DNA of 64,000 nt from an uncultured Granulosicoccaceae bacterium (GCA_937958675.1 CALGND010000038.1:1-64000); one strand, 5' to 3'; counted from the first letter of the stretch, positions 28,459 through 39,100 are shown. A program made the numbers and translations. Notes: generated from the sequence alone by a model not told the origin.

Positions 28459-30921
28459 TTATGTGTGTCGCAGTGCAACCACAGGCGGTGTTGTTAACAC
28501 CTTTTTAGTAGCAAGATACCCTGCAAGGCCAATACCCAGAGCGCCACCTGCAACACCTAGCACCCATAAAACAATATTAAACTGGAAAGGCAGTTCAAAT
28601 ACAAACCGGCTTAACGACCACCCGATCATAGTCGCAAAAATCGCAGCCAAAAATCCTGCCATCGCGCCTAACAACACAAACTCAGCAATAATGGCCGAAC
28701 GAACCTGGCTATGCGATGCACCCAAGGCCCGTAGCAAAGCCGATTCCCTGATGCGTTCGCCTTGCGTACTTTGTACTGCAGCCAACAGCACACAAATCCC
28801 GGCAAGCAACGTAAAGAAAAACACGTATTCTACCGCCATCGACGCCCTATCCATCAACAGCTTTATTCTGGTGATAATGGAGCCTATATCAAGCGTAGCA
28901 ATGCCCGGGAAGGCACGCGCCCAACTGGCGGTCGCTGTAGAAAAATCATCATCCAGAAAAAAACTCGTAACGTAGGTTTCTGGCATATCGTTTAGCAGTC
29001 GTTTTTCAGCCACGATGAAAAAATTTACTTGAAAGGATTCCCAATCCACTTTGCGAGTGTTCTTTACAACACCGGTGGTCTCAACACCAGCCACCTTAAA
29101 AGTAATGGTGTCGCCAATGCCGTACCCCATATCCTCAGCCCAGTCATGCTCTAAAGACAAACCGGGTAAATCGGTTTCAGTACCATCCCACCATTCGCCT
29201 TCCACTAGCGTATTGGCAGCGGGTATGGACTCGCTGTGCGAGACATTGTACTCCCAACGAGCACGCCTGCCTGTTGCGGCCTCGCCATTGCTACTTTGGA
29301 GTCGAGCGCGCACCATCGGGTACATACCACTGATATCGATCTGTTGCGAAGTTAATTGTTCGGTAAAACCGTCAACTTGTGATGGTTGAATATTAATGAC
29401 GAACACATTAGGAGCATTGTCGGGCAAGTCGCGCTCCCAGGCGCTAAGAATATCAACGCGCACTAAGGTGATCAGAAGCAACGCCAATATGCCAATGGCA
29501 AACGCCGCTAACTGAATAACACTACTGGCAGCACGGCGTTGCAAGCCTGCCACTGATAGCTTGAAGCGAGCAGGCGCGACGCGGCGCACACCTTTAATAA
29601 GATATTGACCGAATAATGCAAACACGGCCAGCATTGTTGCCACACCAGCAACCACTATGGCGCTGAGTAAAATATCGCGCGACTGAAGCCACACCACTAA
29701 CATGGCAGCAAGCAAGCCAAACAACAAGGAAAGCCACGGGTTAGTTTGCAAACCTGAATAATCACGTTGCAATACACGCATCACAGCCACACGACCCGCT
29801 TTAATGATAGGTAGCAAACCAAATCCTGCCACAGCAGCCAAGGCAGTTAACAAACCAATAACGGGTGGCCGCCAACTTGGAGCTGGCAACGCAAGACTAA
29901 ACCAAGTTTTCATAAGGTCGGCTAATAACAACTGCGCTACGAAACCAACCGCGATACCAACTAACGACGCGCCAATGCAAATTAATAGTAAGCGTAAAGA
30001 TAACCAAGTAACGACATTGGCCCGACTGGCACCTAGAGTACGTATTACAGCACTAGCATCGGCCTGTCGTAAGGCAAACTGCCTAACCGCCAGCGCAATG
30101 GCCGCACCCGCTAACAATACTGTCACTACCGACGCCAATCCTAAAAAGCGCTTGGCGCGGTTTAGTGCACGTTGCATCTGCGGGCTGCCATCACTGACGC
30201 TAATTACCCGTATGTGACTCTGTGTTTCTTTGAGCCAATCACTCATGTCATCTTGCGCTGCCAGCTCGCCCGCCATCATTAATGTATGCCGTGCGCGGCT
30301 ACCCGGGCCTAGTAGTTCAGCTGATTCAAGATCTTCTTCATTGATCATTACTCGAGGCGCAAGCTCGAACACATTCTCGCCACGATCTGGTTCAAAAATC
30401 AACAGGCGATCAACGGTAAAATCACGAGCGCCTAAGGTCAGCGTGCTGCCTTGCTCGAGCAATAAAATATTAACTAACTGCGCGTCAACCCAAACTGTGC
30501 CGGGCGCAGGTGTATCTAGCGGTGCAAGCACTTTACGATTATCAATCTTACTTAGCTTCAGCGCACCTCTTAAGGGATAGCCATCAGTTACTGCTTTAAC
30601 CGCAACCAGTTGCGATTCATCTTGAGGGTTTATCACCACACTGGGAAAACGCACATGCTTTGCTGTGGTTAAACCTAAGGCCTTGGCGTAGTCTTCTATC
30701 TCTTGCTCGACGGGGGTGCCCGAGGTTGCAAGTAAGTCTGCAGCCAATATATCGCTAGCCTGTCGCACCATTGCCTTACCAACACGATCAGTAAAAAAAC
30801 CAATCGCAGTAACGGAGGCCACCGCAACTAACACTGACAATGCCAGCACGCGTAATTCTCCAGCCTGAATGTCGCGCTTCAGTGAACGTAAGGCAAATTG
30901 AATATCAAACAAAATATTCAT
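28459..30921 (-). CDS. ybbP: FtsX-like ABC transporter permease, YbbP type
   Basis: An 820-residue inner-membrane protein of the MacB/FtsX-like permease superfamily with about ten membrane spans and large periplasmic loops. Hydrophobic segments are seen near residues 22-42, 255-275, 305-335, 350-370, 400-450, 470-490 and in a C-terminal FtsX block (ALLRALGASHSQVRSAIIAEFVLLGAM, in part LLRALGAS). It overlaps the ATPase gene by 4 bases (ATGA) and has tesA divergent just upstream, the same neighbourhood as E. coli tesA-ybbA-ybbP. It probably moves or extracts hydrophobic molecules from the membrane; the substrate is unknown. Confidence 0.9.
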   Translation of the reverse strand: MNILFDIQFALRSLKRDIQAGELRVLALSVLVAVASVTAIGFFTDRVGKAMVRQASDILAADLLATSGTPVEQEIEDYAKALGLTTAKHVRFPSVVINPQDESQLVAVKAVTDGYPLRGALKLSKIDNRKVLAPLDTPAPGTVWVDAQLVNILLLEQGSTLTLGARDFTVDRLLIFEPDRGENVFELAPRVMINEEDLESAELLGPGSRARHTLMMAGELAAQDDMSDWLKETQSHIRVISVSDGSPQMQRALNRAKRFLGLASVVTVLLAGAAIALAVRQFALRQADASAVIRTLGASRANVVTWLSLRLLLICIGASLVGIAVGFVAQLLLADLMKTWFSLALPAPSWRPPVIGLLTALAAVAGFGLLPIIKAGRVAVMRVLQRDYSGLQTNPWLSLLFGLLAAMLVVWLQSRDILLSAIVVAGVATMLAVFALFGQYLIKGVRRVAPARFKLSVAGLQRRAASSVIQLAAFAIGILALLLITLVRVDILSAWERDLPDNAPNVFVINIQPSQVDGFTEQLTSQQIDISGMYPMVRARLQSSNGEAATGRRARWEYNVSHSESIPAANTLVEGEWWDGTETDLPGLSLEHDWAEDMGYGIGDTITFKVAGVETTGVVKNTRKVDWESFQVNFFIVAEKRLLNDMPETYVTSFFLDDDFSTATASWARAFPGIATLDIGSIITRIKLLMDRASMAVEYVFFFTLLAGICVLLAAVQSTQGERIRESALLRALGASHSQVRSAIIAEFVLLGAMAGFLAAIFATMIGWSLSRFVFELPFQFNIVLWVLGVAGGALGIGLAGYLATKKVLTTPPVVALRHT

Positions 30922-31625
30922 GCGGATTGCAGATTACCATTGTTCATAATAAGGCGGCGATCGCATCTATCGGCAAGCGATTCATCGTGGGTCACCAACA
31001 CCAGCGCAGAACCCTTCTCGGCTCGTAGGGCAAACATCAAATCAATAATGCGCTGCCCAGTCTCACCATCAAGATTTCCTGTTGGCTCATCGGCAAACAG
31101 CAGCTGCGGGTTGGAGACAAAGGCTCGGGCGATAGCAACTCGTTGTTGTTCGCCACCCGAAAGCTGTAGCGGATGATGATCCGCTCGATCCGCCAAGCCA
31201 ACTTCTGAGAGCATTTGCATTGCAACCGTTTTTGCATTCGCATGGCGGCCAAGCTCCAGCGGTAGCATGACATTTTCCAGTGCCGTTAAACCCGGTAGCA
31301 ACTGGAAGGACTGAAACACGAAGCCAACTTTGCCGGCACGCAAGCGGGCGCGCTCATCTTCATCCATACTGCCAAGCGATTGCTCCAACATTGATACAGA
31401 GCCACCCGTGGGTTGATCAAGCCCAGCAAGAATGCCTAGCAAGGTTGACTTACCCGAGCCAGAAGGGCCAACGATCGCGACCACCTCGCCTGCAGCAATT
31501 TCAATATCAACCGCACTGAGGATTGTCAGGTTCCCCGCTGGGCCATTAACCGTTTTTTCGATCCCACGGCCTTCCAATACGAGAGAACGCGAAGCGACGG
31601 ATAAATCAGAGGAGATTATTGGCAT
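30918..31625 (-). CDS. ybbA: ABC transporter ATPase, YbbA type
   Basis: A 235-residue ATPase of the LolD/MacB-like group, partner of the downstream permease. Walker A is GPSGSGKST (about residues 53-61), the Q-loop FVFQSFQLLPG, the signature LSGGEQQRVAIARA, Walker B LLFADEPTGNLD and the H-loop LVTHD. The start ATG 31625 lies 111 bases from the divergent tesA. The overlap with the permease start gives equal expression of the two subunits. Confidence 0.94.
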   Translation of the reverse strand: MPIISSDLSVASRSLVLEGRGIEKTVNGPAGNLTILSAVDIEIAAGEVVAIVGPSGSGKSTLLGILAGLDQPTGGSVSMLEQSLGSMDEDERARLRAGKVGFVFQSFQLLPGLTALENVMLPLELGRHANAKTVAMQMLSEVGLADRADHHPLQLSGGEQQRVAIARAFVSNPQLLFADEPTGNLDGETGQRIIDLMFALRAEKGSALVLVTHDESLADRCDRRLIMNNGNLQSA

Positions 31626-31736
31626 TTTTGTGATGTGGTTTAGTGGGCAATCGGTTAATGTGGTAACGGAACCAACATGTCTAAAGCAGCTCTAAGCATA
31701 GCAAGCTTGAGCGCCTAAAAACTTAAGAATGAGTTA

Positions 31737-32357
31737 ATGAAATTTATACCATTTATATACTTTTCGGCAGTACTTCTAAGTAGTGTTGCGCGCGCAGACA
31801 CCGTGCTGGTCATCGGCGACAGCATTGGTGCTGGCTACGGCCTGGCTGAAGAAGATGGCTGGGTACAACTACTGGAAACAAAACTTCGAAAAAACCAACC
31901 TGATATCGATATCATCAATGCCAGCATAAGCGGCGATACCACCAGCGGTGGCTTGCAACGCCTGCCAGCCGCCCTTGAGCGTTTTCAACCATCGGTAGTC
32001 GTTATCGAGCTCGGTGGCAATGATGGCCTACGGGGCTACCCCGTTAAACAAATGCAGAAAAACCTTGAAACAATGTCGACTCTGGCTCAAGAAGCAGGAG
32101 CGCAAGTACTTATAACGGGCATGCTAATCCCATCTAACTACGGGTCAGCTTACTTGCAACGATTTGCAGACGCATTCGTTAAAGCTGCAGAAAACACCAA
32201 TGCTAATTTGCTACCGTTTTTGCTCGAACCCATAGCGACAGAACGTGACTACTTCCAAGATGACGGCATTCACCCTAACGCCGAGGCCCAACCACTTCTA
32301 GCCGATTACGTGCTTGAAAGCCTCACCAAACTCTTTAACGAAGTGCCAACCGAGTAA
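31737..32357 (+). CDS. tesA: TesA-like periplasmic esterase / thioesterase I
   Basis: A 206-residue SGNH hydrolase (thioesterase I / lysophospholipase L1 family). A signal peptide (KFIPFIYFSAVLLSSVARA) exports it to the periplasm. The four blocks are present: block I VIGDSIGAGYG with the nucleophilic Ser, block II Gly in SISGDTTSGG, block III ELGGNDGLRG with Asn, and block V DDGIHPN with the Asp-His pair. Block I reads GDSIG where E. coli has GDSLS. Its position divergent from ybbA-ybbP is conserved, suggesting it acts together with that ABC system. Confidence 0.93.
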   Translation: MKFIPFIYFSAVLLSSVARADTVLVIGDSIGAGYGLAEEDGWVQLLETKLRKNQPDIDIINASISGDTTSGGLQRLPAALERFQPSVVVIELGGNDGLRGYPVKQMQKNLETMSTLAQEAGAQVLITGMLIPSNYGSAYLQRFADAFVKAAENTNANLLPFLLEPIATERDYFQDDGIHPNAEAQPLLADYVLESLTKLFNEVPTE

Positions 32358-32365
32358 CAACGACA

Positions 32366-33586
32366 ATGCGGCAAAAAATTGAATTTATTGGGTCTGGTGG
32401 TGACACACTAGCAGGCTTACTAGAGCTACCTGACTCTCCACCTTTAGCTTTTGCGTTATTCGCCCATTGCTTTACCTGCGGAAAAGACGTCGCCGCGGCA
32501 TCCCGCATTTCACGCGCCTTGTTACGCCACGGTTACGCCGTTATGCGTTTTGACTTCACCGGCTTAGGTAACAGTGACGGTGATTTCGCCAACACCAACT
32601 TTTCATCTAACGTAGAAGATCTCGTCGCCGCGGCGCAGTATTTACGTACGGAATATCAAGCACCATCTTTACTCATCGGCCACAGTCTTGGCGGCACCGC
32701 TGTATTAAACGCAGCCGGCCACATGCCCGAGTGCAGAGGAGTGGTAACCATCGGCTCACCCGCCGATGCCCAGCACGTATCCAAACAATTCGCTTGCGAC
32801 ATCAATACCATTAACGCTGAAGGTCAAGCCGAGGTTGACCTGGCAGGCCGCAAGTTTGTCATTAAAAAACAGTTTATTGACGATATCAAAACCACTAACA
32901 CTGATCAAATCGTTAACTTAGGAAAGGCCTTGTTAGTGATGCACTCACCCATTGATAACGTCGTGTCTATTGGTGAGGCTGAACGCATATTCGTTGCCGC
33001 CAAACATCCCAAGAGCTTTGTTAGCTTGGATAATGCTGATCACCTGCTATCCAGAGCAACAGATTCCGAATACGTTGCTGACACGATTGCAGCGTGGGCA
33101 AGCCGCTTTATACCTTCGGAACGCCCTGCCCAAATCAAAACTAAATCAGGCGAAGTCTTCATCACCGAAAAAGACCATTCCTTCATGTTGGACGTTTACA
33201 GCGACACTCATCACTGGATAGCAGATGAGCCCACCAGAGTCGGTGGTAAAAATGCTGGACCCGATCCGTACGAACATCTGCTTGCATCAGTGGGCACCTG
33301 CACCGCGATGACAGTACGCATGTATGCTGGGCGCAAGAAATGGCCACTTACCGACGTGCGAGTACACGTATCGCATACGCGAGAGCATATGACCGATTGC
33401 GAAACCTGTGAAGAGAAACCTCAGCAGCTAGATATCATCTCAAGAAAATTGGAATTTATTGGCGATTTAACCACCGAGCAACGTCAGCGCTTAGCCGAGA
33501 TTGCCGACAAATGCCCGGTACACAAGACCTTAACCGGGCATCTCGATATCCGAACTAGTGTGCTCGAAACAGTCATCCCGGCGTAG
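32366..33586 (+). CDS. Alpha/beta hydrolase fused to OsmC domain
   Basis: A 406-residue fusion. Residues 1-250 are an alpha/beta hydrolase: HCFTCGKD near the oxyanion region, the nucleophile elbow GHSLGG (about residues 110-115), and the His in NADHLLS. Residues ~265-400 are an OsmC/Ohr-like peroxidase domain, with TCTAMTVRMYA holding the first cysteine and KCPVHKTLTG the second, the two redox cysteines of the family. Together they could release and then reduce lipid or organic hydroperoxides; that coupling is inference. It follows tesA by 8 bases. The last codons and stop fall inside an intergenic repeat. Confidence 0.9.
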   Translation: MRQKIEFIGSGGDTLAGLLELPDSPPLAFALFAHCFTCGKDVAAASRISRALLRHGYAVMRFDFTGLGNSDGDFANTNFSSNVEDLVAAAQYLRTEYQAPSLLIGHSLGGTAVLNAAGHMPECRGVVTIGSPADAQHVSKQFACDINTINAEGQAEVDLAGRKFVIKKQFIDDIKTTNTDQIVNLGKALLVMHSPIDNVVSIGEAERIFVAAKHPKSFVSLDNADHLLSRATDSEYVADTIAAWASRFIPSERPAQIKTKSGEVFITEKDHSFMLDVYSDTHHWIADEPTRVGGKNAGPDPYEHLLASVGTCTAMTVRMYAGRKKWPLTDVRVHVSHTREHMTDCETCEEKPQQLDIISRKLEFIGDLTTEQRQRLAEIADKCPVHKTLTGHLDIRTSVLETVIPA

Positions 33587-33671
33587 GCAAAGTCATCCCC
33601 TTGTAGGCGGGGACCTAGCAAGCTAACAAAGTGATCCCAGAACGCCAGAGCGTCGCCATCTTGCGAATGAC
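33572..33671. repeat. Palindromic intergenic repeat (copy 2), overlapping a gene end
   Basis: About 100 bases bounded by inverted ends GTCAT...ATGAC. Inside, GTCATCCC occurs twice (33572, 33592), and CCCC...GGGG pairs at 33597-33612. It starts with the same GTCATCCC as the element at 24741-24775 (minus strand). The element supplies the last few codons and the stop of the hydrolase-OsmC gene, so insertion seems to have replaced the original 3' end. Confidence 0.65.
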
Positions 33672-33678
33672 AGATACG

Positions 33679-34572
33679 CTAACCATAAAGCCGCTCCTCC
33701 AAAGAGCGGCCTCTGGCTAAATGCCTATAAGACCAACCACGCTCGGCAAGCATAGCTAGCAATAATTGGTCGACCGCATCATCTTCACTACACTGAATCA
33801 AAAAATCACCTTGTGTTTGTCGCTGCACGCCTACCACACCCGGTAGTTGCATACACGCCTCGACGAAAGCGTGCTCATCAACTGCTTGCATGCGAATAGT
33901 TAAGTAGTCGATATCGTCTGATGCATCTATTGGCCCCATGTGCACAAGCTTGCCTTTTTCCAAATAGACAACTGATGCGCAAAGCTTTTCAAGCTCGTCT
34001 AAATTATGAGAGCTAATGATAAAAGTGGCATTGTTCGCCTGCTCCCGAATTAAATCACGAATAATTTTCACATTAGGCGGATCAATGCCCGCAGTGGGTT
34101 CATCGAGCAAAATTAGCTCGGGGCTACCCAACAGTGCTTGGCCCAAGGCAACGCGCTTACGCATACCATGGCTAAGCGATTCTGACTTATCGTTTATGAC
34201 CTCTGGAAGTCTTACAACATCCAGCACCCTTGCTACTTCCTTAGTCGCATCAGCTGAAGACAAGCCTTGCAACTGTGCATAAAATTTAAGTTGCCTACCT
34301 ACCGACAGTGTTGGGTCAAAACGGGCATCCTGCGGCAGCGCTGATAGCCGCCCACTCAAAGCTTGACTGCCTGGCTCATGACCAAGCACGCTTACAGCGC
34401 CCCCGGAGGATCGGATAAACCCACACACTAAGCTCAGGAAAGTTGTTTTGCCCGCTCCATTGGGCCCCACAAGTGCAATCGGCTCGCCAGCCTCAAGTGT
34501 TAAGTCAAGTTTATCCAGCGCTTTTGTACCGCCGTAGTGCTTGGATAAGTTACTGCTTTCGATGATACTCAC
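33679..34572 (-). CDS. ABC exporter ATPase
   Basis: A 297-residue ABC-2 type ATPase (CcmA/NatA-like). Walker A is GPNGAGKTTFL (about residues 38-48), the Q-loop LPQDARFDP, signature LSHGMRKRVALGQALL, Walker B LILLDEPTAGIDPPN, switch ISSHNLDELEKL. The C-terminal ~80 residues after the ATPase fold form a regulatory-looking extension (LTIRMQAVDEHAF). The start is GTG 34572, overlapping the permease end by 4 bases. The substrate cannot be told from sequence. Confidence 0.9.
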   Translation of the reverse strand: MSIIESSNLSKHYGGTKALDKLDLTLEAGEPIALVGPNGAGKTTFLSLVCGFIRSSGGAVSVLGHEPGSQALSGRLSALPQDARFDPTLSVGRQLKFYAQLQGLSSADATKEVARVLDVVRLPEVINDKSESLSHGMRKRVALGQALLGSPELILLDEPTAGIDPPNVKIIRDLIREQANNATFIISSHNLDELEKLCASVVYLEKGKLVHMGPIDASDDIDYLTIRMQAVDEHAFVEACMQLPGVVGVQRQTQGDFLIQCSEDDAVDQLLLAMLAERGWSYRHLARGRSLEERLYG

Positions 34573-35372
34573 AGGTCAGACCTCTGCATTGCAAACCAGC
34601 CCAGAGTTAATAGCACGCCCGTTTGCATTAACGGGATAACGGCAAGCTGCATTGTTTGCCAACCAGAGAGTTTGAGTAGCATTGATACTTGCGAACCAGG
34701 CAACAACCAATCCAAAAATTCAATCGGCCCAAAGTTTGACTGTACTATCGCTACAACTATTAGCACTAGGATCCACGCGATTATTGCAAACAGAATAGCC
34801 TGTATTGCCGACTTTGCCACCACTGATACCAGCGACATCAAAGCGATATATGGCAGCAACACGATAAACACATTGCTTGCAACAATAGGCACAGAGCCTA
34901 ATACTTCACTAAGTTGGTCCGGTGCGCGCCAAGCCACTAGGGCGATCACCGACGCAAGAGTTATTGCGACTAGCAAAAATTGAATAAACGCTTGGCCTAA
35001 AAATCGACCAAAGAAAACCGAAGTGCGGCTAGTACGTAAAGTAATATAACGAAGTGTTCCCCTGAACTTGTCCGAGGCGATCTGATCCGCCGCCATCACT
35101 ACACAAAAAAAAGGCAGCATATATAGGCTCAACATCCAGTACAGCGACACTTCCGCACTAGGCCATTGGCTCAACTCGGCCAAGCCAAGCCATTCCAAAA
35201 TAAGGCCTGCAAATGTCGCTGTTTCAGTTGAGCTAATCAAATCAGCCGCAGGATAAATCACAAAGCGAATAACCATCGACCAAATCAACAGCAACGCGAT
35301 TGTTGCGATCCACCCTCGCTTAGTGCCAAACAGCCTAAACAGCTCTAGACGTGCAATTGTTAATGCAGCCAC
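34569..35372 (-). CDS. ABC-2 type permease
   Basis: A 267-residue inner-membrane protein with six hydrophobic segments (for example WIATIALLLIWSMVIRFVIY, FIQFLLVAITLASVIALVAW, AILFAIIAWILVLIVVAIVQ, each shown up to 20 residues). The loop DQIASDKFRGTLRYITLRTSRTS carries the typical ABC-2 coupling motif. Start is GTG 35372. It pairs with the ATPase downstream by an ATGA-type overlap. The two form an export module; no accessory gene hints at cargo. Confidence 0.85.
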   Translation of the reverse strand: MAALTIARLELFRLFGTKRGWIATIALLLIWSMVIRFVIYPAADLISSTETATFAGLILEWLGLAELSQWPSAEVSLYWMLSLYMLPFFCVVMAADQIASDKFRGTLRYITLRTSRTSVFFGRFLGQAFIQFLLVAITLASVIALVAWRAPDQLSEVLGSVPIVASNVFIVLLPYIALMSLVSVVAKSAIQAILFAIIAWILVLIVVAIVQSNFGPIEFLDWLLPGSQVSMLLKLSGWQTMQLAVIPLMQTGVLLTLGWFAMQRSDL

Positions 35373-35551
35373 GACGACCTCTTGTTAATTTCGGATAATC
35401 CAATAATAGATGCTTTGCCAGTAAAAGCGCTACCGGTTCATATTATTAGGCCAATCTGCAATAATTCCTGTATTACGCACACTAGAAGTGTGAAAACCCT
35501 TGCAGCTACAAACACGGTGTTCGTCTAGCATGCGCTGTTGGAGGGTTGATC

Positions 35552-36145
35552 ATGATTTATCGGATATTTGCACTTTTTCTATTCGTGCCATTTAGCGCAC
35601 AAGCCATCGAATGCGATAGCGAGTCGCCACTTAAGGTAACGATGGGCGATGCTTACTACGATTTAGACAATAATCTTGACGGCCAAGTAGTGCCGAAGAA
35701 ACATCCACTCCAGAAAGCCATCAAAACCCTAGAGTCTACCCGCTTCCGATCAGGCCAAGCGAGTAAGACCGTTTGCAAAAAAGTTGATGGTGAGACCATT
35801 GCGGTAACCCAAACCTTAAAGCTTAAAGACGGCAGCAGTCGTTTTACAACACAAGGCGATCTCGATCTTAGTGTTTGGCTTGACGATATTGAGAATCGCG
35901 ACCTAAAAAAACAACGGATCACTCTGCCATTATCCACCGCTTGGGAACCTGGCAACACCAAAAATGAATGGCTTCTCAATCATCGTTTTCGAAAACCTGG
36001 CCACGGATTATACAACACCACCAATTCACTGATTGAATTAGACATTACCCTCACGGTTCTAAACGGAGGCATTGGTGTCTCGCAAACCACGTACTCCAAC
36101 GGTTATTTCGCGGAGCAATCAAACTGGAAGCTGCTTAAGCGGTAG
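35552..36145 (+). CDS. Exported protein of unknown function
   Basis: A 197-residue protein that I do not recognise. ATG 35552 is preceded by GGAGGG at a good distance, and opens a short signal peptide (MIYRIFALFLFVPFSAQA). The mature part holds two cysteines (near residues 21 and 74) that could form a disulfide, and many beta-strand-like alternating stretches (IAVTQTLKLKDGSS, LIELDITLTVLNGG). It is flanked by the ABC exporter and by the convergent cyclase gene, with a hairpin at its stop codon. Confidence 0.7.
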   Translation: MIYRIFALFLFVPFSAQAIECDSESPLKVTMGDAYYDLDNNLDGQVVPKKHPLQKAIKTLESTRFRSGQASKTVCKKVDGETIAVTQTLKLKDGSSRFTTQGDLDLSVWLDDIENRDLKKQRITLPLSTAWEPGNTKNEWLLNHRFRKPGHGLYNTTNSLIELDITLTVLNGGIGVSQTTYSNGYFAEQSNWKLLKR

Positions 36146-36160
36146 TGGTTGCCAACCACT
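36144..36160. terminator. Hairpin between convergent gene ends
   Basis: AGTGGTT and AACCACT pair around GCC, lying exactly between the stop codons of the exported protein and the cyclase-ATPase. No T-run follows on either side, so intrinsic termination would be weak. Confidence 0.4.
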
Positions 36161-39100
36161 CTACTCGAACGAAACAAGCAAATTGATCTTCATATCTGCA
36201 TACATACTATTTGCTAGTTTTTGATGCCTAACAGCACGTTCGCCTGCTAGCTCTGCCTGGTCAGCCTCACTTTTTTGTTTAGCTGCCTCGATACTTTTAT
36301 AAGTACGCCCCAACAAATTATGGCAGTGCGCAACTTCGGGTAGCATGCCAAGTGCTTGAGCATGATCCAAAGCAGTCTTTAAATAACTTTGCGCATCATC
36401 ATGTCGCCCCATGGCTAAGGCCAGCGCCCCTTTAGAACGTTTTGCCCATATCGATATACTATTGTATCGCGCTTCGTTTGCTAATTTTTCAACATGCACG
36501 AGTAAGTTTTCCGCATTCTTAAACTCGCCCGAACGGGTGAAAACAAAAGCCATTGTGAGCGATGCATAACATTCAAAATTCCTCTGCGACATAGCTTGAG
36601 CATCGGCAATTGATTGCGATAGTAACTCACTTGCTTTGGAGTATTGGCCCTGATTTGCATAGACAAACCCTAAGAGCCCAACGAGCCACGGACGTAAAAA
36701 CTGCACACCCACTGCATCAATAATTTCATTGAGTTCTTGCGAGTGGCTTATCGCCTCTTCCATTTCAAATCGATGAACCAAAGTGAAGCTCAGGTAAAAA
36801 TACGCCAGCCCTCTATCGAAACTCTTGCCCGTTTCGTCTGCAATACTTTTTGCTAATCGGCCGTAGTATTCTGCAGTCTCGAAGTTGCCCTGTTGGGCAT
36901 AGGCCATGCCTAATATGCCGTAACAATCAATGCTGGCAGGTGCTGTGTTGCCAATACGATCCAAAGGAAATCTATCAGTAGCGCCCTCATCAACTAAGGG
37001 CCGCAGCAATTCGATGGTAGCGGTAAAATCGCCAGAGAAAAACAGGGCTTGCCCAAGATAAACCTTACAACCATAAATCAATCTTTCAGAGGCCATTTTT
37101 TTCGAGGCCTCTACGGCTCGCTCACCACATTCAATCGCAGCATCCGAATTTTCTAACAAGGAATAGAGCGCTGTCCGGTATGCCAATGACTCGCACAATA
37201 TATGATTATCATTTAGATTTTCACAGATTGCTTGGCAATCTTCTAAAGCGTCGTAAGAACGCGATATTTCTCCTATTGGAATCGCAGCACGGCTCAAATC
37301 AAGCAAACAAAGCGCATGCTGTCGCATGAAGTATTGGTTATCGTCACTACCGTATTCGCTGATCCTTGGATACGCCACTATCGCGTCTTCGAAATAATAC
37401 ATCGCTTCTCGATAAGCGCCAGCATCTAAAGCATCTTGTGCAGCCTCGTTACCGTACTTCACCACATCCAGCCATTTTCGTCCTCTGAATGCATGATGCT
37501 CTATTTGCTCTATAAATCGCTCTTCAGGCTGCAGCTTTTGCTTCTGCTTAAAGTATTCCAGATACTTACCATGATATTCAATCAAACGGCTTTTTAAAAT
37601 CCCGAGATAAGCAACCTCTTGTAACAAGGCATGAGTAAATGTGTATTCCTCAAAGTTTCGCGTAGGCTCAACCAAACCGCTTCCAATAAGTAGCTCAATC
37701 AAGCCTTGCGTAAGTGGCCCATCTGCCTCAGTTACTGCAACAAGGGAACGTAAGGTAAAATGGGTTCCAGTGACGCTGGCAATACTCAATACTTGCTTGG
37801 CATCAGCAGGCAATTTATCGATACGCGCTTGTATGAGTGATCGAACCTGAAAACCAAAATGAAAGCCATCGGAACCACTCCCGCTGCCAGACATACCCGA
37901 ACGTGGCACAACCGTATAGGCAGCATGCTCAATAAACAGCGGTACGCCACCACATCGCTCTAATAACCCGTTAAATTCACTTTCTGGTATTGGCTCATCC
38001 GACGGCAATGACGCCAATAGCGCTCGTGCGGCTACTGTACTTAAGCTGCCTAAAGGCATTCGTACAATATCGGTAACATTGGCAAAAGTGCTGTTACTAC
38101 GACTGGTAAACAGAAACGTGATCGAACCCGTTTTAAGCGCTGTAATTGCAGACTCAAGCAAATCCATAGACACGTAATCAGCCCAATGCAGGTCTTCGAT
38201 TACACACACCGTCGGCTTAGTTTCACCCCAGTAGCTCAAGAGTTGCAATACTGATTTAGAAATCTGACTACGTTTAATGTCGGGTTCAAATTGATCCCAC
38301 CTTGCATCCATCAAGCTCAGACCTAAAACGTCTGATAACGCCAAGGGCAATACCCAGTTTTCAGCATCGATCTCTTTACAGATAGAAACCAGATGTTCAG
38401 ATTGCTTGGCGGGTACCACAGCCCCATTTCCCTCAAACCAACTACGAAGCATTCTACGTATTACCGCATAAGGAGAGTTAGCTTGCATTTCTAGCGCGGC
38501 AACCGGTATGGATTTCAATGGTATGTCCCTATCCATGCTGAGAAACTCTTGAATTAACCGAGACTTCCCAATACCTGCATCGCCCGATATTAGAATGCGC
38601 GCAGGTTGACGCTTTTCAAAGTTGTCAGTGACAATTTTTGATAAACGATCTAGCTCTTCCTCCCTACCAACAAACGGTAATTTACTTGGCGATAGTTCAA
38701 ATACATTTAGCGGTTTAAGGCTTGTTAGCAAATGCGGTTTAGCATGTGCCTCGATAAGCTCATGCACTGACCTATCTTGCAACTCTTCTGTCGTGGCATT
38801 ACTGCCTAGCAACTCTGCCGTATTGTTGGAGATGACTATTTCAAATGCATCGGCTAACTTTTGTAAGCGACCAGCCAGGTGAGACACTGCCCCAGTTGCA
38901 TAATATTCATAGTTTCTACTGGCGGAAGGGAACTTGATCTGCTGAACACCGACAATGGCTTCACCAGTACTAATACCAACTCGAATTTCTATTGATGCGC
39001 CGGTTGGCCACAATCCTTGTGCATTTTTATGTTTGAAGGTTTTAACTAATTCTGTTGCAGCATCGCATGCTCTCAGTGCATGGTCCTCTATGGCTTTAGG

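Noticed and set aside
28463-30580. Several plus-strand open frames opposite ybbP
   Set aside because: Composition is that of reversed membrane-protein codons; no ribosome-binding sites, no recognisable domains.
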